The notes: generated by a model from the letters alone, not told the origin. A stretch of DNA of 64,000 nt from CAVWUA01 sp963758025 (GCA_963758025.1 CAVWUA010000020.1:1-64000); one strand, 5' to 3'; counted from the first letter of the stretch, positions 36,758 to 48,070 are shown. Numbers and translations are program-made.

Positions 36758-36783
36758 TCTGAAGCGAACTGGATTCCCTCGCC

Positions 36784-38409
36784 TCAGCGCGTGACGGTGT
36801 CCGCCGGCTGGCTCGCCAGGGGGGTCTTGCAGAAGCAGCGGCCATCGCTCTCGCCGGGCCGTCGCAGGCGATAGATCACCACGCAAGGATGGGGGCCGAC
36901 CTTGATGTGCCAGTGCCGCAGGCTCTCGGCGGGAAAGGCGGCCTTGACCGTCGCGTCCACGGTCTGTTCGGTGAAGCCGACGGCGTAGCCCCCTCGGCGC
37001 AGGTTGTCGATCACGATCGCCCCTTTGCGCTCGGGGGGGACGGACTCGATCCGCCCGATGTCGATGTCGTCGCGGCGGCCCAGGAAGTACTGGAGCGGCT
37101 TATACGTCCACCAGTCGTCGGCGACGATGACGTGCATCGTCTTCGGCCCGTGCTGGCGGTCGATGTCGCGGGCGAGGAGCGACGCGGTCTTGTGCAAGGG
37201 CTCGCTCGCCTCGGTCTTCAACGTCCAGAACGACTCCCCGCCTTGCAGGACGAAGATGCTGAAGTAGTTCCCCACGTAGCTGGCGAAGATCACGTAGGCC
37301 ACGACCGTCAGGCCGGCGAGCTGCACCCGGCGCGCGATGAGCCGCCATGACGTGGTCGGGGCGAACAGCAGGGCCTCGATCAAGCAGGCGAAGGACAGGA
37401 CCGTCGGCAGGGTCAGGAACAGCCCGTAGCGCGCCAGGGCGGGATGAAACCCCTCCGGCCCGACCACCAGATGATAGCCGGCCGTGCTGGCGGCCGTTCC
37501 GGCGACCAGCGCCAGGCGGTCCCAGCGGCGGTCGCGGATCAGCCGGTCGGTCCCCAGAATGAGCACCACGACATACGGCGTCCAGAACAGCCAGTCGTGC
37601 CGCGCGCTGGTCGAGTACGGACTGCCCTGGCAGAAACCCATCAGGTGCTGCTTGTAGAGCCGGAAGTAGCGGCCCCAGTCGCAAGGGCCGAAGTGGTACG
37701 TGGCGTAGGTCCATTGCGTCGTCGGGTTGTCGCGCTTCCAGAGGCCGATGCCCACGACCATCAACGACAGCAAGGCCATCGTCACCAGGATCGAGCGGCG
37801 GCTCAACGCGCGGGGCTCGCCGTCGCTCGGACGCGGAAGCAATCGGACCGCGAGCAAGGCCAGGGGCACCGGCGCGAGGAACAGCACGGTCGGGCTGACG
37901 TGAATGCACGCCAGGTACGCCAGCAAGAGCCCGATCCGTTGCGCCCGGAACGCGAAGTACACGATCAGCAGGCAGAGCAGCGGGACCTCGCAGTACTCCC
38001 AGCCGATCCGGGAAAAGATGATGGCGACCGGCAGGACCCCGAGCAAGATGGCGGCGATCGCGGCGGTCGTCCGGTCCAGCACCCGCGAACCGAGGACGTA
38101 GGTGAGCCAGACCGCCAGGCACCCGAAGAGCACCGCCGGAATCCGCTCGACGGTGTACGTCGGCGGGAAGACCAGGTGCAGCGGGGCCTCCACGATCGTG
38201 TAGAAGAGATCGACCGGCTTGCCCGACCCCGTGCTCGACGCGACGTGCTTGCCCTGAACCAGATGCTCCGCCTGGACCCCGAAGAACGCCTCGTCGGCAT
38301 GCGGGTACGGGGCGGTCTTCAGGCTCGTGACCCTCGCCCAGACGATCAAGACGCACAGCGCGGCCAGCGCGGTGATCCCGAGCGTGCGGAAGACTCGTTC
38401 CCCCGACAT
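36784..38409 (-). CDS. GT39-like membrane glycosyltransferase
   Basis: 541 residues with an intact frame. The N-terminal helix LGITALAALCVLIVWARV is followed by PYPHADEAFFGVQAEHLVQG, the luminal acidic loop typical of ArnT/PMT-like GT-C enzymes. About ten more hydrophobic segments follow, then a soluble C-terminal domain. Such enzymes move a sugar from a polyprenyl carrier to lipid or protein outside the membrane. The acceptor is unknown. It stands alone on this strand between the PIN pair and a divergent hydrolase gene. Confidence 0.65.
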   Translation of the reverse strand: MSGERVFRTLGITALAALCVLIVWARVTSLKTAPYPHADEAFFGVQAEHLVQGKHVASSTGSGKPVDLFYTIVEAPLHLVFPPTYTVERIPAVLFGCLAVWLTYVLGSRVLDRTTAAIAAILLGVLPVAIIFSRIGWEYCEVPLLCLLIVYFAFRAQRIGLLLAYLACIHVSPTVLFLAPVPLALLAVRLLPRPSDGEPRALSRRSILVTMALLSLMVVGIGLWKRDNPTTQWTYATYHFGPCDWGRYFRLYKQHLMGFCQGSPYSTSARHDWLFWTPYVVVLILGTDRLIRDRRWDRLALVAGTAASTAGYHLVVGPEGFHPALARYGLFLTLPTVLSFACLIEALLFAPTTSWRLIARRVQLAGLTVVAYVIFASYVGNYFSIFVLQGGESFWTLKTEASEPLHKTASLLARDIDRQHGPKTMHVIVADDWWTYKPLQYFLGRRDDIDIGRIESVPPERKGAIVIDNLRRGGYAVGFTEQTVDATVKAAFPAESLRHWHIKVGPHPCVVIYRLRRPGESDGRCFCKTPLASQPADTVTR

Positions 38410-38719
38410 GACGCGTCTCTCCCTCTTCCTTCGGAAAGTCCAGGTCCGACTCAGTCAGAAAGGAGCGCGGCGCGGAGGGCGGCATCATAACGGATCGATC
38501 CGGGCGGACAACCCCAAGAGCCACACCGATCCAATTGACCGAACGCACCCGCCCCGGCACAATCAAAGAGGAAGAATTCACCGCAAAGCACGCGAATAGG
38601 AAGAAAAACGAGAGAAAGAGGAGGACGTGGGAGAAGCCCTGGGGCCTCCTTTTCGCGTTCTTCCTTCGCGGCTTTGCGGAAACTCTTCGACACTTCATCA
38701 ACAAGACAATGAGGCGAAT
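38410..38719. other. Intergenic with dispersed repeat
   Basis: This divergent spacer contains a copy of the GAATTCACCGC/CTTTGCG repeat (about 38570-38700). Nothing else is recognised. Confidence 0.45.
38570..38700 (+). repeat. Dispersed repeat, GAATTCACCGC/CTTTGCG family, copy 2
   Basis: GAATTCACCGCAAAGC at the left, CTTTTCGCGTTCTTCCTTCG and CTTTGCGGAAACTCTTCG at the right. It has the same order as the minus strand of 19934-20030, with a different middle. Confidence 0.6.
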
Positions 38720-40059
38720 ATGAGCATCGCCTTCTCCTGCGATCAATGCGGCAAGCGCTACGCCGCGCCCGACCAGCACGCCGGCAAGTCGATCCGTTGC
38801 AAGGAATGCGGCCGGATCGTCCGCATCCCGGCCGTGGAGACGGAGATCGACATCCTCGACGACGAGGACGACGCCCCGGCGCGGGAGATCGACATCCTCG
38901 ACGAGGAGCTGTCCGCCGTCGGCCCGGTCCGGACCGCACCGCGACGACCGCCCGCCGCCGCCCGGCCCAAGGCCAAGGCGTCACCGTCGAGGAAACCGGT
39001 CGCCCTGCTCGTGATGGGGGCCATACTGTTCTTCACGGTCTCTGGCTCGCTGGTCGGCTACTGGCTGAAAAGCGATTCGGATCGCGCCGGGCCAAGCTGC
39101 CGGTCCCGATGTACACCCCCCTGCCCTATTTCCCCGACCTCGGGCCGGGCCAGACGCTGGAACCGGGCGTGGTGCGGCACGAGGTGCCACTGGGATACAA
39201 CCCCCTGTACGACGGCCTGGCACCCCACCCCTCGCCGTTCAGGCCGACCATGCCCCCGAGATCGACGCGGCCCGGCCACTCGGGCAAGCTCTGGGTCTAT
39301 TTGCCGAGCGGAGACCACGAGCCGCAATCCTTGCCGTGCATCCTGATCGCCGGGGCCGGGACGAACCTGATGACCGGCATGGCGCTGGGCGAAGGGGACG
39401 TGCCCGAGCACCTGCCCTGGGTCCGCGCCGGCTTCGCCGTGGTCGCCTACGAGCTGGACGGGATGCTCCCCAACCGCGACGATCCGACCGACGCGGAGTT
39501 GAAAGCGGCGATGCAGGCCTTCTACGCCGCCCGGGCCGGGTTGATCAATGCGAAGATTGCCATCGAGTACGCCTTGCGGAAGGTGCCGCAGGTCGATCCG
39601 AAGCGGATGTATGCCGTCGGCCATAGCTCGGCGGGGACCATGGCGCTTTTGTTCGCCGAGCACGAGCCGAGGCTCGCCGGCTGCGTGGCGTTCGCGCCGG
39701 TCGCCGATACCGAAGCGAGTCTCGACGGCCTGGCCGTCCGCATCTTCTCGCTGGCCGTTCCGGGTCTGCGCACGAACATCGCGCGGTATTCTCCCCGGAA
39801 CCATGAAATCCAGTTGCGTTGCCCGGTCCTGCTCTTCCACGCCGAGGACGATGGCAACGTCCCGGTCGAGGAGAGCCGCAAGTGCGCCGCGAGGCTCCAG
39901 GCTTTGCGCAAGACGGTCACGCTCCAGACCGTGCCTACCGGCGACCACTACGACTCGATGATCGATCAGGGCGTGCCGCTGGCGATCCGTTGGGTTCAGA
40001 ATCGGCCGGACGCTGCCGTGGGTGAACGAGCGGAGCGAAACCCAACAGTGAGCGAATAG
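38720..40059 (+). CDS. Zinc-ribbon membrane protein fused to alpha/beta hydrolase, one frameshift
   Basis: The N-terminus (SIAFSCDQCGKRYAAPDQHA, IRCKECGR) is a four-Cys zinc ribbon of the kind seen in other planctomycete membrane proteins. Then come an acidic linker with the repeat EIDILD and a membrane helix (VALLVMGAILFFTVSGSLVG). After a shift near 39088 a prolyl-oligopeptidase-type hydrolase follows with GHSSAG (nucleophile Ser), HAEDDGNVP (Asp region) and TGDHYDSM (His). The catalytic triad is complete. The catalytic part should face outside. About 446 residues. Confidence 0.6.
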
Positions 40060-40092
40060 CGACCACGACTCGCCCTCGTGGCGGGACCGACC

Positions 40093-40356
40093 TCAACGCT
40101 CGACCGTCGCCGAGGCGTCGAACGGGGCGGTTTCCGGGTTCCCCTCGGCATCCACGCCGGTCAGCAGGGCGACCTTGCGCTCGGCGCTATCGAGCATGGC
40201 GCGGCAGCGGGCCAGCAGGTTCACGCCGCGTTCGTAGCGGGCCAGGGCCTCGTCCAGCCCCAGGTCGCCACTTTCCAGGGCCTCGACGGCTTTCTGGAGC
40301 TGGTTGAGGGCCTCCTCGAAGCCGATCTCCGTATCCTTGTCCGTCCGCGCGGCCAT
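40093..40356 (-). CDS. xseB: Exodeoxyribonuclease VII small subunit
   Basis: 87 residues. The XseB helical core reads GFEEALNQLQKAVEALESGD, then LGLDEALARYERGVNLLARC and MLDSAERKVALL. XseB binds XseA to make the single-strand exonuclease VII. ATG 40356 was chosen over 40401 because the family begins just before this core. No xseA is in the window. The frame is intact. Confidence 0.85.
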   Translation of the reverse strand: MAARTDKDTEIGFEEALNQLQKAVEALESGDLGLDEALARYERGVNLLARCRAMLDSAERKVALLTGVDAEGNPETAPFDASATVER

Positions 40357-40444
40357 GCGGCTCTCCGTTTTGATCCATGGTTCACGTGTTCTCTCAAACA
40401 AACCAGATCGTATCCCCCAGCGGGCGGCAAGGGAACCCCGGGAT

Positions 40445-42694
40445 TCACGCGTCGGTCCCCAGGTCGGCGATTCCCCGGCCCCGGACCAGGCGGCGGGTGA
40501 ACCAGACTTCCAGGCAGAGGCCGGTCAGGGCGAGCAGGACGAGCCATCGCCAGATCGGGTGCCGCGCGGTCGAGCCGGAGGCGAAGATCTGGCCGGTCAG
40601 GCGGTTCGGGTCGGGGGCGAAGGTCAGGGGCCAGCCGTCGGCCAGGGCCTTCGCGTCGTCCGGGGCGAGCGGGTCGAGGTCCGACTCGCGGGGGTCGCCC
40701 GCCACCGCGACATAGGCCATGCCGCCGGGCGGTTCGGGCAGGGCGATGCGATAGATCCCCGGCTCGCCTGCCGCGTCGAGCCGCGCCCGAACCTTGCCGC
40801 CGCCGCGTTCGATGGCCGCCCGCGCGGTCTCGCCGGTCGGCGTCGTCACCGTCAGGCTCGTCAGGTCCTCGGGCGGGGCCGGGTCGAGGTCCAGGACGAT
40901 CGGCTCGCCGGGCCGGATGGTCTGTGAGCCGGGGTCGGGGTCGGCCAGGTGGTACACCAGCTCGTGCGCCCAGGGGACGAAGTCAGGGTTGACCGGCAGG
41001 GTGCCCCCCTCGGCATCGACCGGCCCGGCCAGGAGGATCGCCCGCCCCTGGCGGTACGGGCGCTCGACGATCCAGGGGTCTCCGGTGTCGAGCCTCGCGA
41101 GCACGGCGGCGGCCGGAGCGCGGGTGGCGGGGCTGAGGACGTGGTACGCGAACAGGTCGACCTCGCCCAAGGGGGGGGCGTCCCCCTGACCGAACGGGGC
41201 GAGGCTCGGGCCGTGGAAGCTCGGCGGGGCCGGATGGGCGATCGGCTCCCGGCGGTTGGAGTCGCCGCGCAGCTCGCCGAGCGAGGCCGGCAGCCAGCCG
41301 GAGCCGTTGCGGTAGAACTGCTCGTTGGCGAAATCGGCGTCGGTGCGATCCCCCGGCGCGACCAGAACACCACCCCCCTCGGCGACGAACCGCGCGACCG
41401 CCGCGCTCTGCGACGGGTCGAGCCGATCGACGTTGGCCAGCACGACGACCCGCTGCCCCTGGAGCGATTCAGGACCGAACTCCGACGCCGGGACGACCGT
41501 GGCGCGGACCTGCGGCGTGTCGTCTCCCGAGGGGGCCAGCGCGGCGCGGAGGAAGTCGGTCTCGCTGCTCAGCGGCTCCAAGCCCGGCTCGCCATCAACC
41601 AGCAGGACCGGCAGCGCCTCCGTCACCTCGATCGGTCGGGCGGCCTCGTCGTTGGCCGGCAAAGGGTCGTCACCGGGGACGAACCGGACGGTCAGGACGT
41701 GGGCGCCGGGGTCGGCGATCGTCGTGCGGAAGACCAGGGGGGATCGGCTCCCGGCCGGGATCGGCCCGACGGCCTGCGCCAAACCGGGGACGACCCGGCC
41801 ATCGACGAGCAGTTCCGCCGTGCGGGTCAACTCGCCGGGACCGGCGTTGGTGACGGTCGTCCGCACGGTGATCGGCAAGCCCGGCGGGACCAGGCCGCGC
41901 GTCAGTTCCAGCGGCCCGACCGCGCCGTCGGCCCCCTCGGGCGTCTGACCGGCGCCGAAGGCCACGGACCAGAGCCTCGGCGTGGTCCCCGACTGCTTCT
42001 GTAGGCTCGCGTGCAGGTCGCGCAGGAGGTCCCAGCGCCTCGGCTCGCCGAGCCGCCAGGGGAGCTTCTGGCCGTCGGTCAGGAGGATCACGTCGCGCGC
42101 CGGGTTCTCGCCCGATTCCAGGAGGCGGAACGCCTCGCCGATCGCCGCGGGTAGGTCGCTGGAGCCTTTCGGCGGCGGTGGGTCAGTCAGGGCGGCATCC
42201 ACCTTGGCAAAGTCGAAGCTCGGGGGCGCGACGAGGGGCTGGACGCGATCCTTCGCCAGCAGCACCGCGACCGAGTCGCCGGGCCGCAAGCGGGCGACGA
42301 AGCGTCGCGCCGAGGCGATTGCCTGGTCGTAGGGGGTCGTGTTGCCGAGCCGTCGCTGCATACTGTCGGAGGCGTCGAGGATGAGGACGACGTCCCGTTT
42401 CGGGCCGTCTCCCGGGGCCGCGTTCTCCCCGGCGCCGGCGACCGCGCGGTCGGCCGTCCAGAACGGGCGGGCGACGGCCAGGGCGACGAGCGCGAGCAGG
42501 GCCATACGGCCGAGCATCAGCAGCATTTCGGTGAGCTGGAACTTCCGCCGGGCGCGCCGGCCGAGATCGAGGAACTGCATCGCCCCCCAGTCGATGACCG
42601 TCACGCGGCGGCGGTTCAGCAGGTGGATCACGACCGGGATCGACACGCCGAGCAGCCCGAGGATCAGGGCGGGGTTGGCGAGGTGCCAGTTCAT
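40445..42694 (-). CDS. BatA-type VWA-domain membrane protein
   Basis: About 750 residues with an intact frame. The N-terminal BatA domain has ALILGLLGVSIPVVIHLLNR and a second helix (LLMLGRMALLALVALAVARP). A VWA domain follows with the MIDAS motif VVLILDASDSM. A long periplasmic part then leads to a C-terminal helix (WLVLLALTGLCLEVWF). ATG 42694 has GGAGGGAG upstream. With the downstream-coded DUF58 and MoxR genes it forms the common MoxR-DUF58-BatA set, thought to assemble or activate membrane complexes. Confidence 0.75.
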   Translation of the reverse strand: MNWHLANPALILGLLGVSIPVVIHLLNRRRVTVIDWGAMQFLDLGRRARRKFQLTEMLLMLGRMALLALVALAVARPFWTADRAVAGAGENAAPGDGPKRDVVLILDASDSMQRRLGNTTPYDQAIASARRFVARLRPGDSVAVLLAKDRVQPLVAPPSFDFAKVDAALTDPPPPKGSSDLPAAIGEAFRLLESGENPARDVILLTDGQKLPWRLGEPRRWDLLRDLHASLQKQSGTTPRLWSVAFGAGQTPEGADGAVGPLELTRGLVPPGLPITVRTTVTNAGPGELTRTAELLVDGRVVPGLAQAVGPIPAGSRSPLVFRTTIADPGAHVLTVRFVPGDDPLPANDEAARPIEVTEALPVLLVDGEPGLEPLSSETDFLRAALAPSGDDTPQVRATVVPASEFGPESLQGQRVVVLANVDRLDPSQSAAVARFVAEGGGVLVAPGDRTDADFANEQFYRNGSGWLPASLGELRGDSNRREPIAHPAPPSFHGPSLAPFGQGDAPPLGEVDLFAYHVLSPATRAPAAAVLARLDTGDPWIVERPYRQGRAILLAGPVDAEGGTLPVNPDFVPWAHELVYHLADPDPGSQTIRPGEPIVLDLDPAPPEDLTSLTVTTPTGETARAAIERGGGKVRARLDAAGEPGIYRIALPEPPGGMAYVAVAGDPRESDLDPLAPDDAKALADGWPLTFAPDPNRLTGQIFASGSTARHPIWRWLVLLALTGLCLEVWFTRRLVRGRGIADLGTDA

Positions 42695-42736
42695 CGCGTG
42701 CTCCCTCCGCCGTGGACGGGCCAACCTTCTGTCACC

Positions 42737-42793
42737 TCTCTCCCCTCTTTGCGTTCCTTTGCGTCTTCGCGGCTTTGCGAGAACCTCTTCAAT
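42737..42793. repeat. Dispersed repeat, CTTTGCG family, partial copy 3
   Basis: TTTGCGTTCCTTTGCGTCTT followed by CGCGGCTTTGCGAGAACCTC matches the right part of the repeats at 19934-20030 and 38570-38700. Confidence 0.45.
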
Positions 42794-42824
42794 TTCAATG
42801 TTCGGTGGGTCATGGTGGTGCCAG

Positions 42825-43746
42825 TCATCGTTTGCCCCCTCCGCGCTGGGATCGCGCCGCGAGGTAGTCCAGCAAGGTCTTATCGACCGGCTCGGCGGTG
42901 GAGACCTTGTGGTAATCGGCCTCCATCGCCAGGGCCTTTTCCTTCAAGGCCGCGCAGTGGGCGTGGAACTTCTCCAGGTAGGCTGCCCGCAAGGCGGCCG
43001 GGTCGATCCGCAAGGCGTGGTCGAGCCGTTCCAGGTTGCGGAACCGCGCGGGGCGGCGGAACGGGAATTCCTCCTCCTCGGGGGCGAGGATCTGGAGGAA
43101 CAGGACCTCGTGCCGGCGGTGCCGCAGGTGTTTCAGGGCCGAGGCGAGCTCGTCGATCTGGTCGAACCCGTCGGAGAGGATGACGATCAGCCCGCGGCGG
43201 CGGACGCGCTCGGCCAGGGTGTGGAGGATGCCGCTCAGGGGGGTCTCGCCGCCGACCTCCGCGTCCTCCATCGCCTTGCAGAGCACGGAAAAATGGTGCG
43301 GAGCGGTGCGCGGCGGGATCATCGTGCGCAGGGCCGTATCGAACGTGACCAGCCCCACCGCGTCGCGCTGGCTGACCATCAGGTACGCCAGCGACGCCGC
43401 CACGCGCCGGGCGTGCTCCAGCTTCGAGTGCGTCCGCCCGGCGTAGCCCATGCTGCCGGAGGTATCGAGAACGAGGTACGCCTTGAGGTTCGTTTCCTCT
43501 TCATATTCCTTGACGTAATAGCGATCCGTCTTGCCGAAGGTGCGCCAGTCGATATGGCGAATCTCATCGCCGGGGCCGTACTGGCGGTGCTCGGCGAACT
43601 CGACGGAGAAGCCTTTGAACGGACTTTTATGCATCCCCGACATGACCCCTTCGACCACCAGCCTCGCCAGCAGTTCCAGCCGGCCGAAGGCGCAGGGTGG
43701 TGGGGTCGAGCGGTGCGCCGGGGGGTGTGCGGGCGTCGGTGGACAT
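42825..43746 (-). CDS. DUF58 domain protein, one frameshift
   Basis: DUF58 proteins carry a VWA-like fold and partner MoxR ATPases. From ATG 43746 the short leader is followed by a shift near 43695, after which HKSPFKGFSVEFAEHRQYGP, then RHIDWRTFGKTDRYYVKEYE, the DUF58 signature, appear. The VWA-like motif is LVLDTSGSMGYAG. GLIVILSDGFDQIDELASAL follows. The repaired length is about 305 residues. It lies 130 bases from the BatA gene, same strand. Confidence 0.8.
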
Positions 43747-43921
43747 GAGATCGACCCATGCCTGGTCCACTTCTCAGGGGAGCAGGATCAGTCAACCAGC
43801 AAGGCACCCTCGGGGCGATACCATGCTCACAATCTAAATGGAGATCTTGCATATCGTAAGTCGCTCCAGTGGTTGCTGCGATCTCCCTTCGGCGAGAAGC
43901 CGGCAAACGGGAGTCCAGATC

Positions 43922-44409
43922 ATGGAAACGACTATCCCCGGCGTGGACGTCCGAGGCGGCCTCAGATATCCGACTTCGGATGGAAAACGGATGGCCGAGA
44001 CGGATCTTCACCGGCAGATCATGTTCGACTTGATCGAGTCGCTCCAGCGATTACTACGCCGACGATCCGAACGTCTATGTCTCCGGCGATCTGCTGTTGT
44101 TCTATCGAGGACGGCAAAGGGCATAAGCACGTCGCCCCGGACGTCTTCGTGGTGTTCGGCGTGCCCAAGCAACCACCACGGCTTCATTATCTCCTGTGGA
44201 ACGAGGGAAAGGCTCCCGATGTCGTGATCGAGGTCACGTCCAAGACCACGAAAGAAAACGACCGGAAAAAGAAGCTCGTGCTTTACCGCGACGTTCTGCG
44301 TGTGCCGGAGTATTTCCAGTTCGACCCGACCGAGGACTACCTCCGACCGTCGCTCCAGGGGATCTTGATCACGTCGTCCAGGCTCAGGGGCTCCGCGGGA
44401 TGGCCCTGA
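43922..44409 (+). pseudogene. Uma2-family (DUF820) nuclease, frameshifted and truncated
   Basis: Uma2 proteins have a PD-(D/E)xK nuclease fold and are often repetitive and mobile. The pieces are METTIPGVDVRGGLRYPTSD, then YYADDPNVYVSGDLLLFY, then HVAPDVFVVFGVPKQPPRLH and PDVVIEVTSKTTKENDRKKK. VPEYFQFDPTEDYLRPSLQG ends it. Shifts occur near 44052 and 44109, and the expected C-terminus after LQG is lost. The PDV and EVTSK catalytic positions survive. It lies on the opposite strand between DUF58 and MoxR, splitting that operon. Confidence 0.65.
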
Positions 44410-44453
44410 GTGAGACTCTGCGATTCCGGATGATTGGGTCGCTTGAGCGATGT

Positions 44454-45497
<1,044 letters not shown>

Positions 45498-45848
45498 GCG
45501 GTCCCCTCCGCGGGATCGGCGGGCGCGTTGCCCTTTTTCCTGTTGGAATAATCCGCAAATCGCGCATCAAGCGCCGTGCAAGTCTCCAAGGTGACACGCA
45601 CCCGGAGCAAAGTCAAGCGTCGGGTCGAGGAGTTGCCGTTCCCGCGATGTGGTGGGGACGCCACACGAGGGACCTCAGCCGAAGCTCCACCCCCATCCGT
45701 CGGTTGAGCGATATTGCAAAGGAATTGTCCGGGGGGATATCCTGACAACGCGAAGAAAGAATCATGATGCTACGCGTGTATGATCGCTTCGAGACCACAA
45801 GGGCCATACCGGGACACGCCGCACGACCGTCTCCATCGAGATCACTCC
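45498..45848. other. Divergent intergenic, no feature recognised
   Basis: 351 bases separate moxR (minus) and a methyltransferase (plus). No convincing gene, hairpin or repeat is seen. Confidence 0.35.
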
Positions 45849-46616
45849 ATGCCGGATCAGACCCACGCCACCGCCGAGCCCCCGTCTCTGACGCGTTACA
45901 ACCTGCTGCACCCGATCCGCTGGGTCCCGCCGGACGCCGGTTCGCTTCTGGACGTGGGCTGCAATGCCGGAGAGTTTCTGGACCTGTGCCACCAGTTCTA
46001 TCCGGAGATGCGGCTGGTCGGGGTGGACGTCAACGACGGGGCCGTGGAGGCCGCGCGCGAACGCCTGCCGATGGGGGAGTTCCACTGCACGGGGTCCGAG
46101 TCCCTGCCCTTCGACGACGCGAGCTTCGACTGCGCGACCTGTATTGAGGTGCTGGAGCACATCCCGGCGGACCTGCGGCGGCAAGCTCTCGGTGAGATGC
46201 GCCGGGTGCTCCGGCCGGGGGGTCGGCTGGCGTTGCGCGTCCCGCACGCCGGGGTCTTCTCCTTCCTCGACCCGAATAACTTCCGATTCCGCTTCCCCGG
46301 GCTCTACCATCGGGTGGTGGGCCGGGGACGCCGCGATTCCGGGTACGATTTCCACCAGGGGGAGGTGGTCTGGCACCATCACTTCGCACGCAAGGAGCTG
46401 CTGGACCTGCTCGGCCCGGGCTGGCACGAGGAGACCTGGCGCACCGGCGGCCTGTTCCTCGCCCCCCTCTCCGACATCGGCCGCTGGCCGTTTTACCGCG
46501 CGAAGCGGCTGGACCACCCGGTCTTCCACATGCTGAGCTGGCTCTGCAACGCGGACATGGGGGTCCCCTACGGCGCGGCGGCGTATGACATCCTGCTGAT
46601 TCTCCGCAAGACGTGA
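45849..46616 (+). CDS. Class I SAM-dependent methyltransferase
   Basis: 255 residues, intact. Motif I is GSLLDVGCNAGEFLDLC, followed by LVGVDVNDGAVEAARERL, then ESLPFDDASFDCATCIEVLE and MRRVLRPGGRLALRVPHAG. It is of the UbiE/Methyltransf_11 type, and the substrate is unknown. ATG 45849 was chosen because the earlier in-frame start at 45780 adds an unconserved leader. Confidence 0.75.
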   Translation: MPDQTHATAEPPSLTRYNLLHPIRWVPPDAGSLLDVGCNAGEFLDLCHQFYPEMRLVGVDVNDGAVEAARERLPMGEFHCTGSESLPFDDASFDCATCIEVLEHIPADLRRQALGEMRRVLRPGGRLALRVPHAGVFSFLDPNNFRFRFPGLYHRVVGRGRRDSGYDFHQGEVVWHHHFARKELLDLLGPGWHEETWRTGGLFLAPLSDIGRWPFYRAKRLDHPVFHMLSWLCNADMGVPYGAAAYDILLILRKT

Positions 46617-46838
46617 CCGCCCTCCGGTGATTCGGAAAAGCAGCATTCGAATGCGTCAGAAAGAAATCTTTTGACGGGTCCGAACAGGGCCGTTATTTTG
46701 GCGAGTGGCTGGATTTTTTCTCCTCACCGCCCCGAGGGAATTCGCCGTGGAGGAATGGCCTCGACGGCGAATCTTTGCCAGGCCGACCGCCCGTCGCGGC
46801 GGCGCTCCCGTCCCGGCCTCAACGACAAGGTTTCCGTC

Positions 46839-47960
46839 ATGTCCCGGAGTCTTCGCTTCGCAATCCTGATGTTGCTCTCGGTGGCCTTCCCGGGCCTTTC
46901 CGCCCACGCGCAGTACGTGTACCCGCAGGGCTATGGCGGCTGGGGGGGCTGGGGCGGCGCAACGACCGCCGGCGGCGACCAGGCGCGCGGCATGGGGGTC
47001 TTCGCCGCCGGCGCCGGGGCCTATAACCGGTCCACGGCCGAGGCCCGGGCGATCAATTCCGACACGGTCATGCAATGGAATCAGTACATGTACCTGTCGC
47101 AGCAGGAGCGCAACAAGCGTTACTACGAGAAGCTCGCCCGCGACAAGCAGCGGCTCAACACGAACCGCGACGCCATCTACGACCGCCTGCGGAACAACCC
47201 GGACAGCAGCGACATTGCCCGAGGCGACGCGCTGAACGTCGTCCTGGACGAGCTGACCGACCCGAAGATTTTCGCGAAGGTCCTGAAGGCGGCCGACACG
47301 CCGATTCCCGGTGATCTGGTCCGGAACATCCCGTTCCAGTACGCCTCGGCGGCGATCTCCGTCAGCATGTCCGAGCTGACCAAGCAGGGCGCGCCGCCGA
47401 TGCTCAAGAAACCGGTCTTCGACGCCGAGCGGACCCAGTTGAGGGCCCTGGCGGACGAGCTGCGCAAGCAGAACGAGGAGTACGGCCAGCTCAACCCCGA
47501 AACCCTGGAGAAGATGCGGGAGCTTCTGCGGGCCGCCCACGACAAGCTCCTGGCGACCCAGCCCAAGGGGACCGAGCGCAACGAGGCCGAGAAGTTCATC
47601 AAGTCGGTCTTCGGCCTGACCCGGATGCTGGAGACCCCGGCCATCGATGTCCTGATGTCGGGCCTGAAGGACCGCCCCGAGACGACCCTCGGCCACCTGC
47701 TGTCCTTCATGAACACCTTCAACCTGCGGTTCGGCCCCACCGAGACGCCCCAGCAGCGCGCCGTGTACACCCAGCTCTATCCCTTGCTGGTGGACCTCCG
47801 CGACAAAGCCGTGCCCCAGAGCGCCCCCCGCACCACCGACGCGGACCTGACCGACCCGAACAGCCGCCCGCAAGAGTTCTTCCAGGGGCTGGACTACCAG
47901 GAGATCGACCCCCGGACCGCCCCACCCGGCCCCGGCGTGCGTCGCCGCCCGGGGACCTGA
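46839..47960 (+). CDS. Secreted helical protein of unknown function
   Basis: About 373 residues, intact. The signal peptide (SLRFAILMLLSVAFPGLSAH) is followed by a Gly/Tyr/Trp-rich stretch (YPQGYGGWGGWGGATTAGG). A largely helical body follows, with QWNQYMYLSQQERNKRYYEK and RKQNEEYGQLNPETLEKMRE. The tail is Pro-rich. ATG 46839 directly begins the signal peptide. A family is not recognised; the pattern suggests a periplasmic or cell-envelope protein. Confidence 0.6.
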   Translation: MSRSLRFAILMLLSVAFPGLSAHAQYVYPQGYGGWGGWGGATTAGGDQARGMGVFAAGAGAYNRSTAEARAINSDTVMQWNQYMYLSQQERNKRYYEKLARDKQRLNTNRDAIYDRLRNNPDSSDIARGDALNVVLDELTDPKIFAKVLKAADTPIPGDLVRNIPFQYASAAISVSMSELTKQGAPPMLKKPVFDAERTQLRALADELRKQNEEYGQLNPETLEKMRELLRAAHDKLLATQPKGTERNEAEKFIKSVFGLTRMLETPAIDVLMSGLKDRPETTLGHLLSFMNTFNLRFGPTETPQQRAVYTQLYPLLVDLRDKAVPQSAPRTTDADLTDPNSRPQEFFQGLDYQEIDPRTAPPGPGVRRRPGT

Positions 47961-47985
47961 GTCACTCACCACTCACTCTCAAGAA

Positions 47986-48024
47986 CGGACCGGGGCGCGG
48001 CGTTTTGCCTCTCGCCCCGGTCCG
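47986..48024 (+). terminator. GC-rich hairpin after the secreted-protein gene
   Basis: CGGACCGGGGCG (47986-47997) pairs perfectly with CGCCCCGGTCCG (48013-48024) around a TTTT-containing loop. It is 26 bases past the stop codon. There is no U tract after the stem. Confidence 0.5.
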
Positions 48025-48070
48025 ATTCGGTCTGGCTGGACGACCCCGCCAGACCGTACAATCTCTCTCC

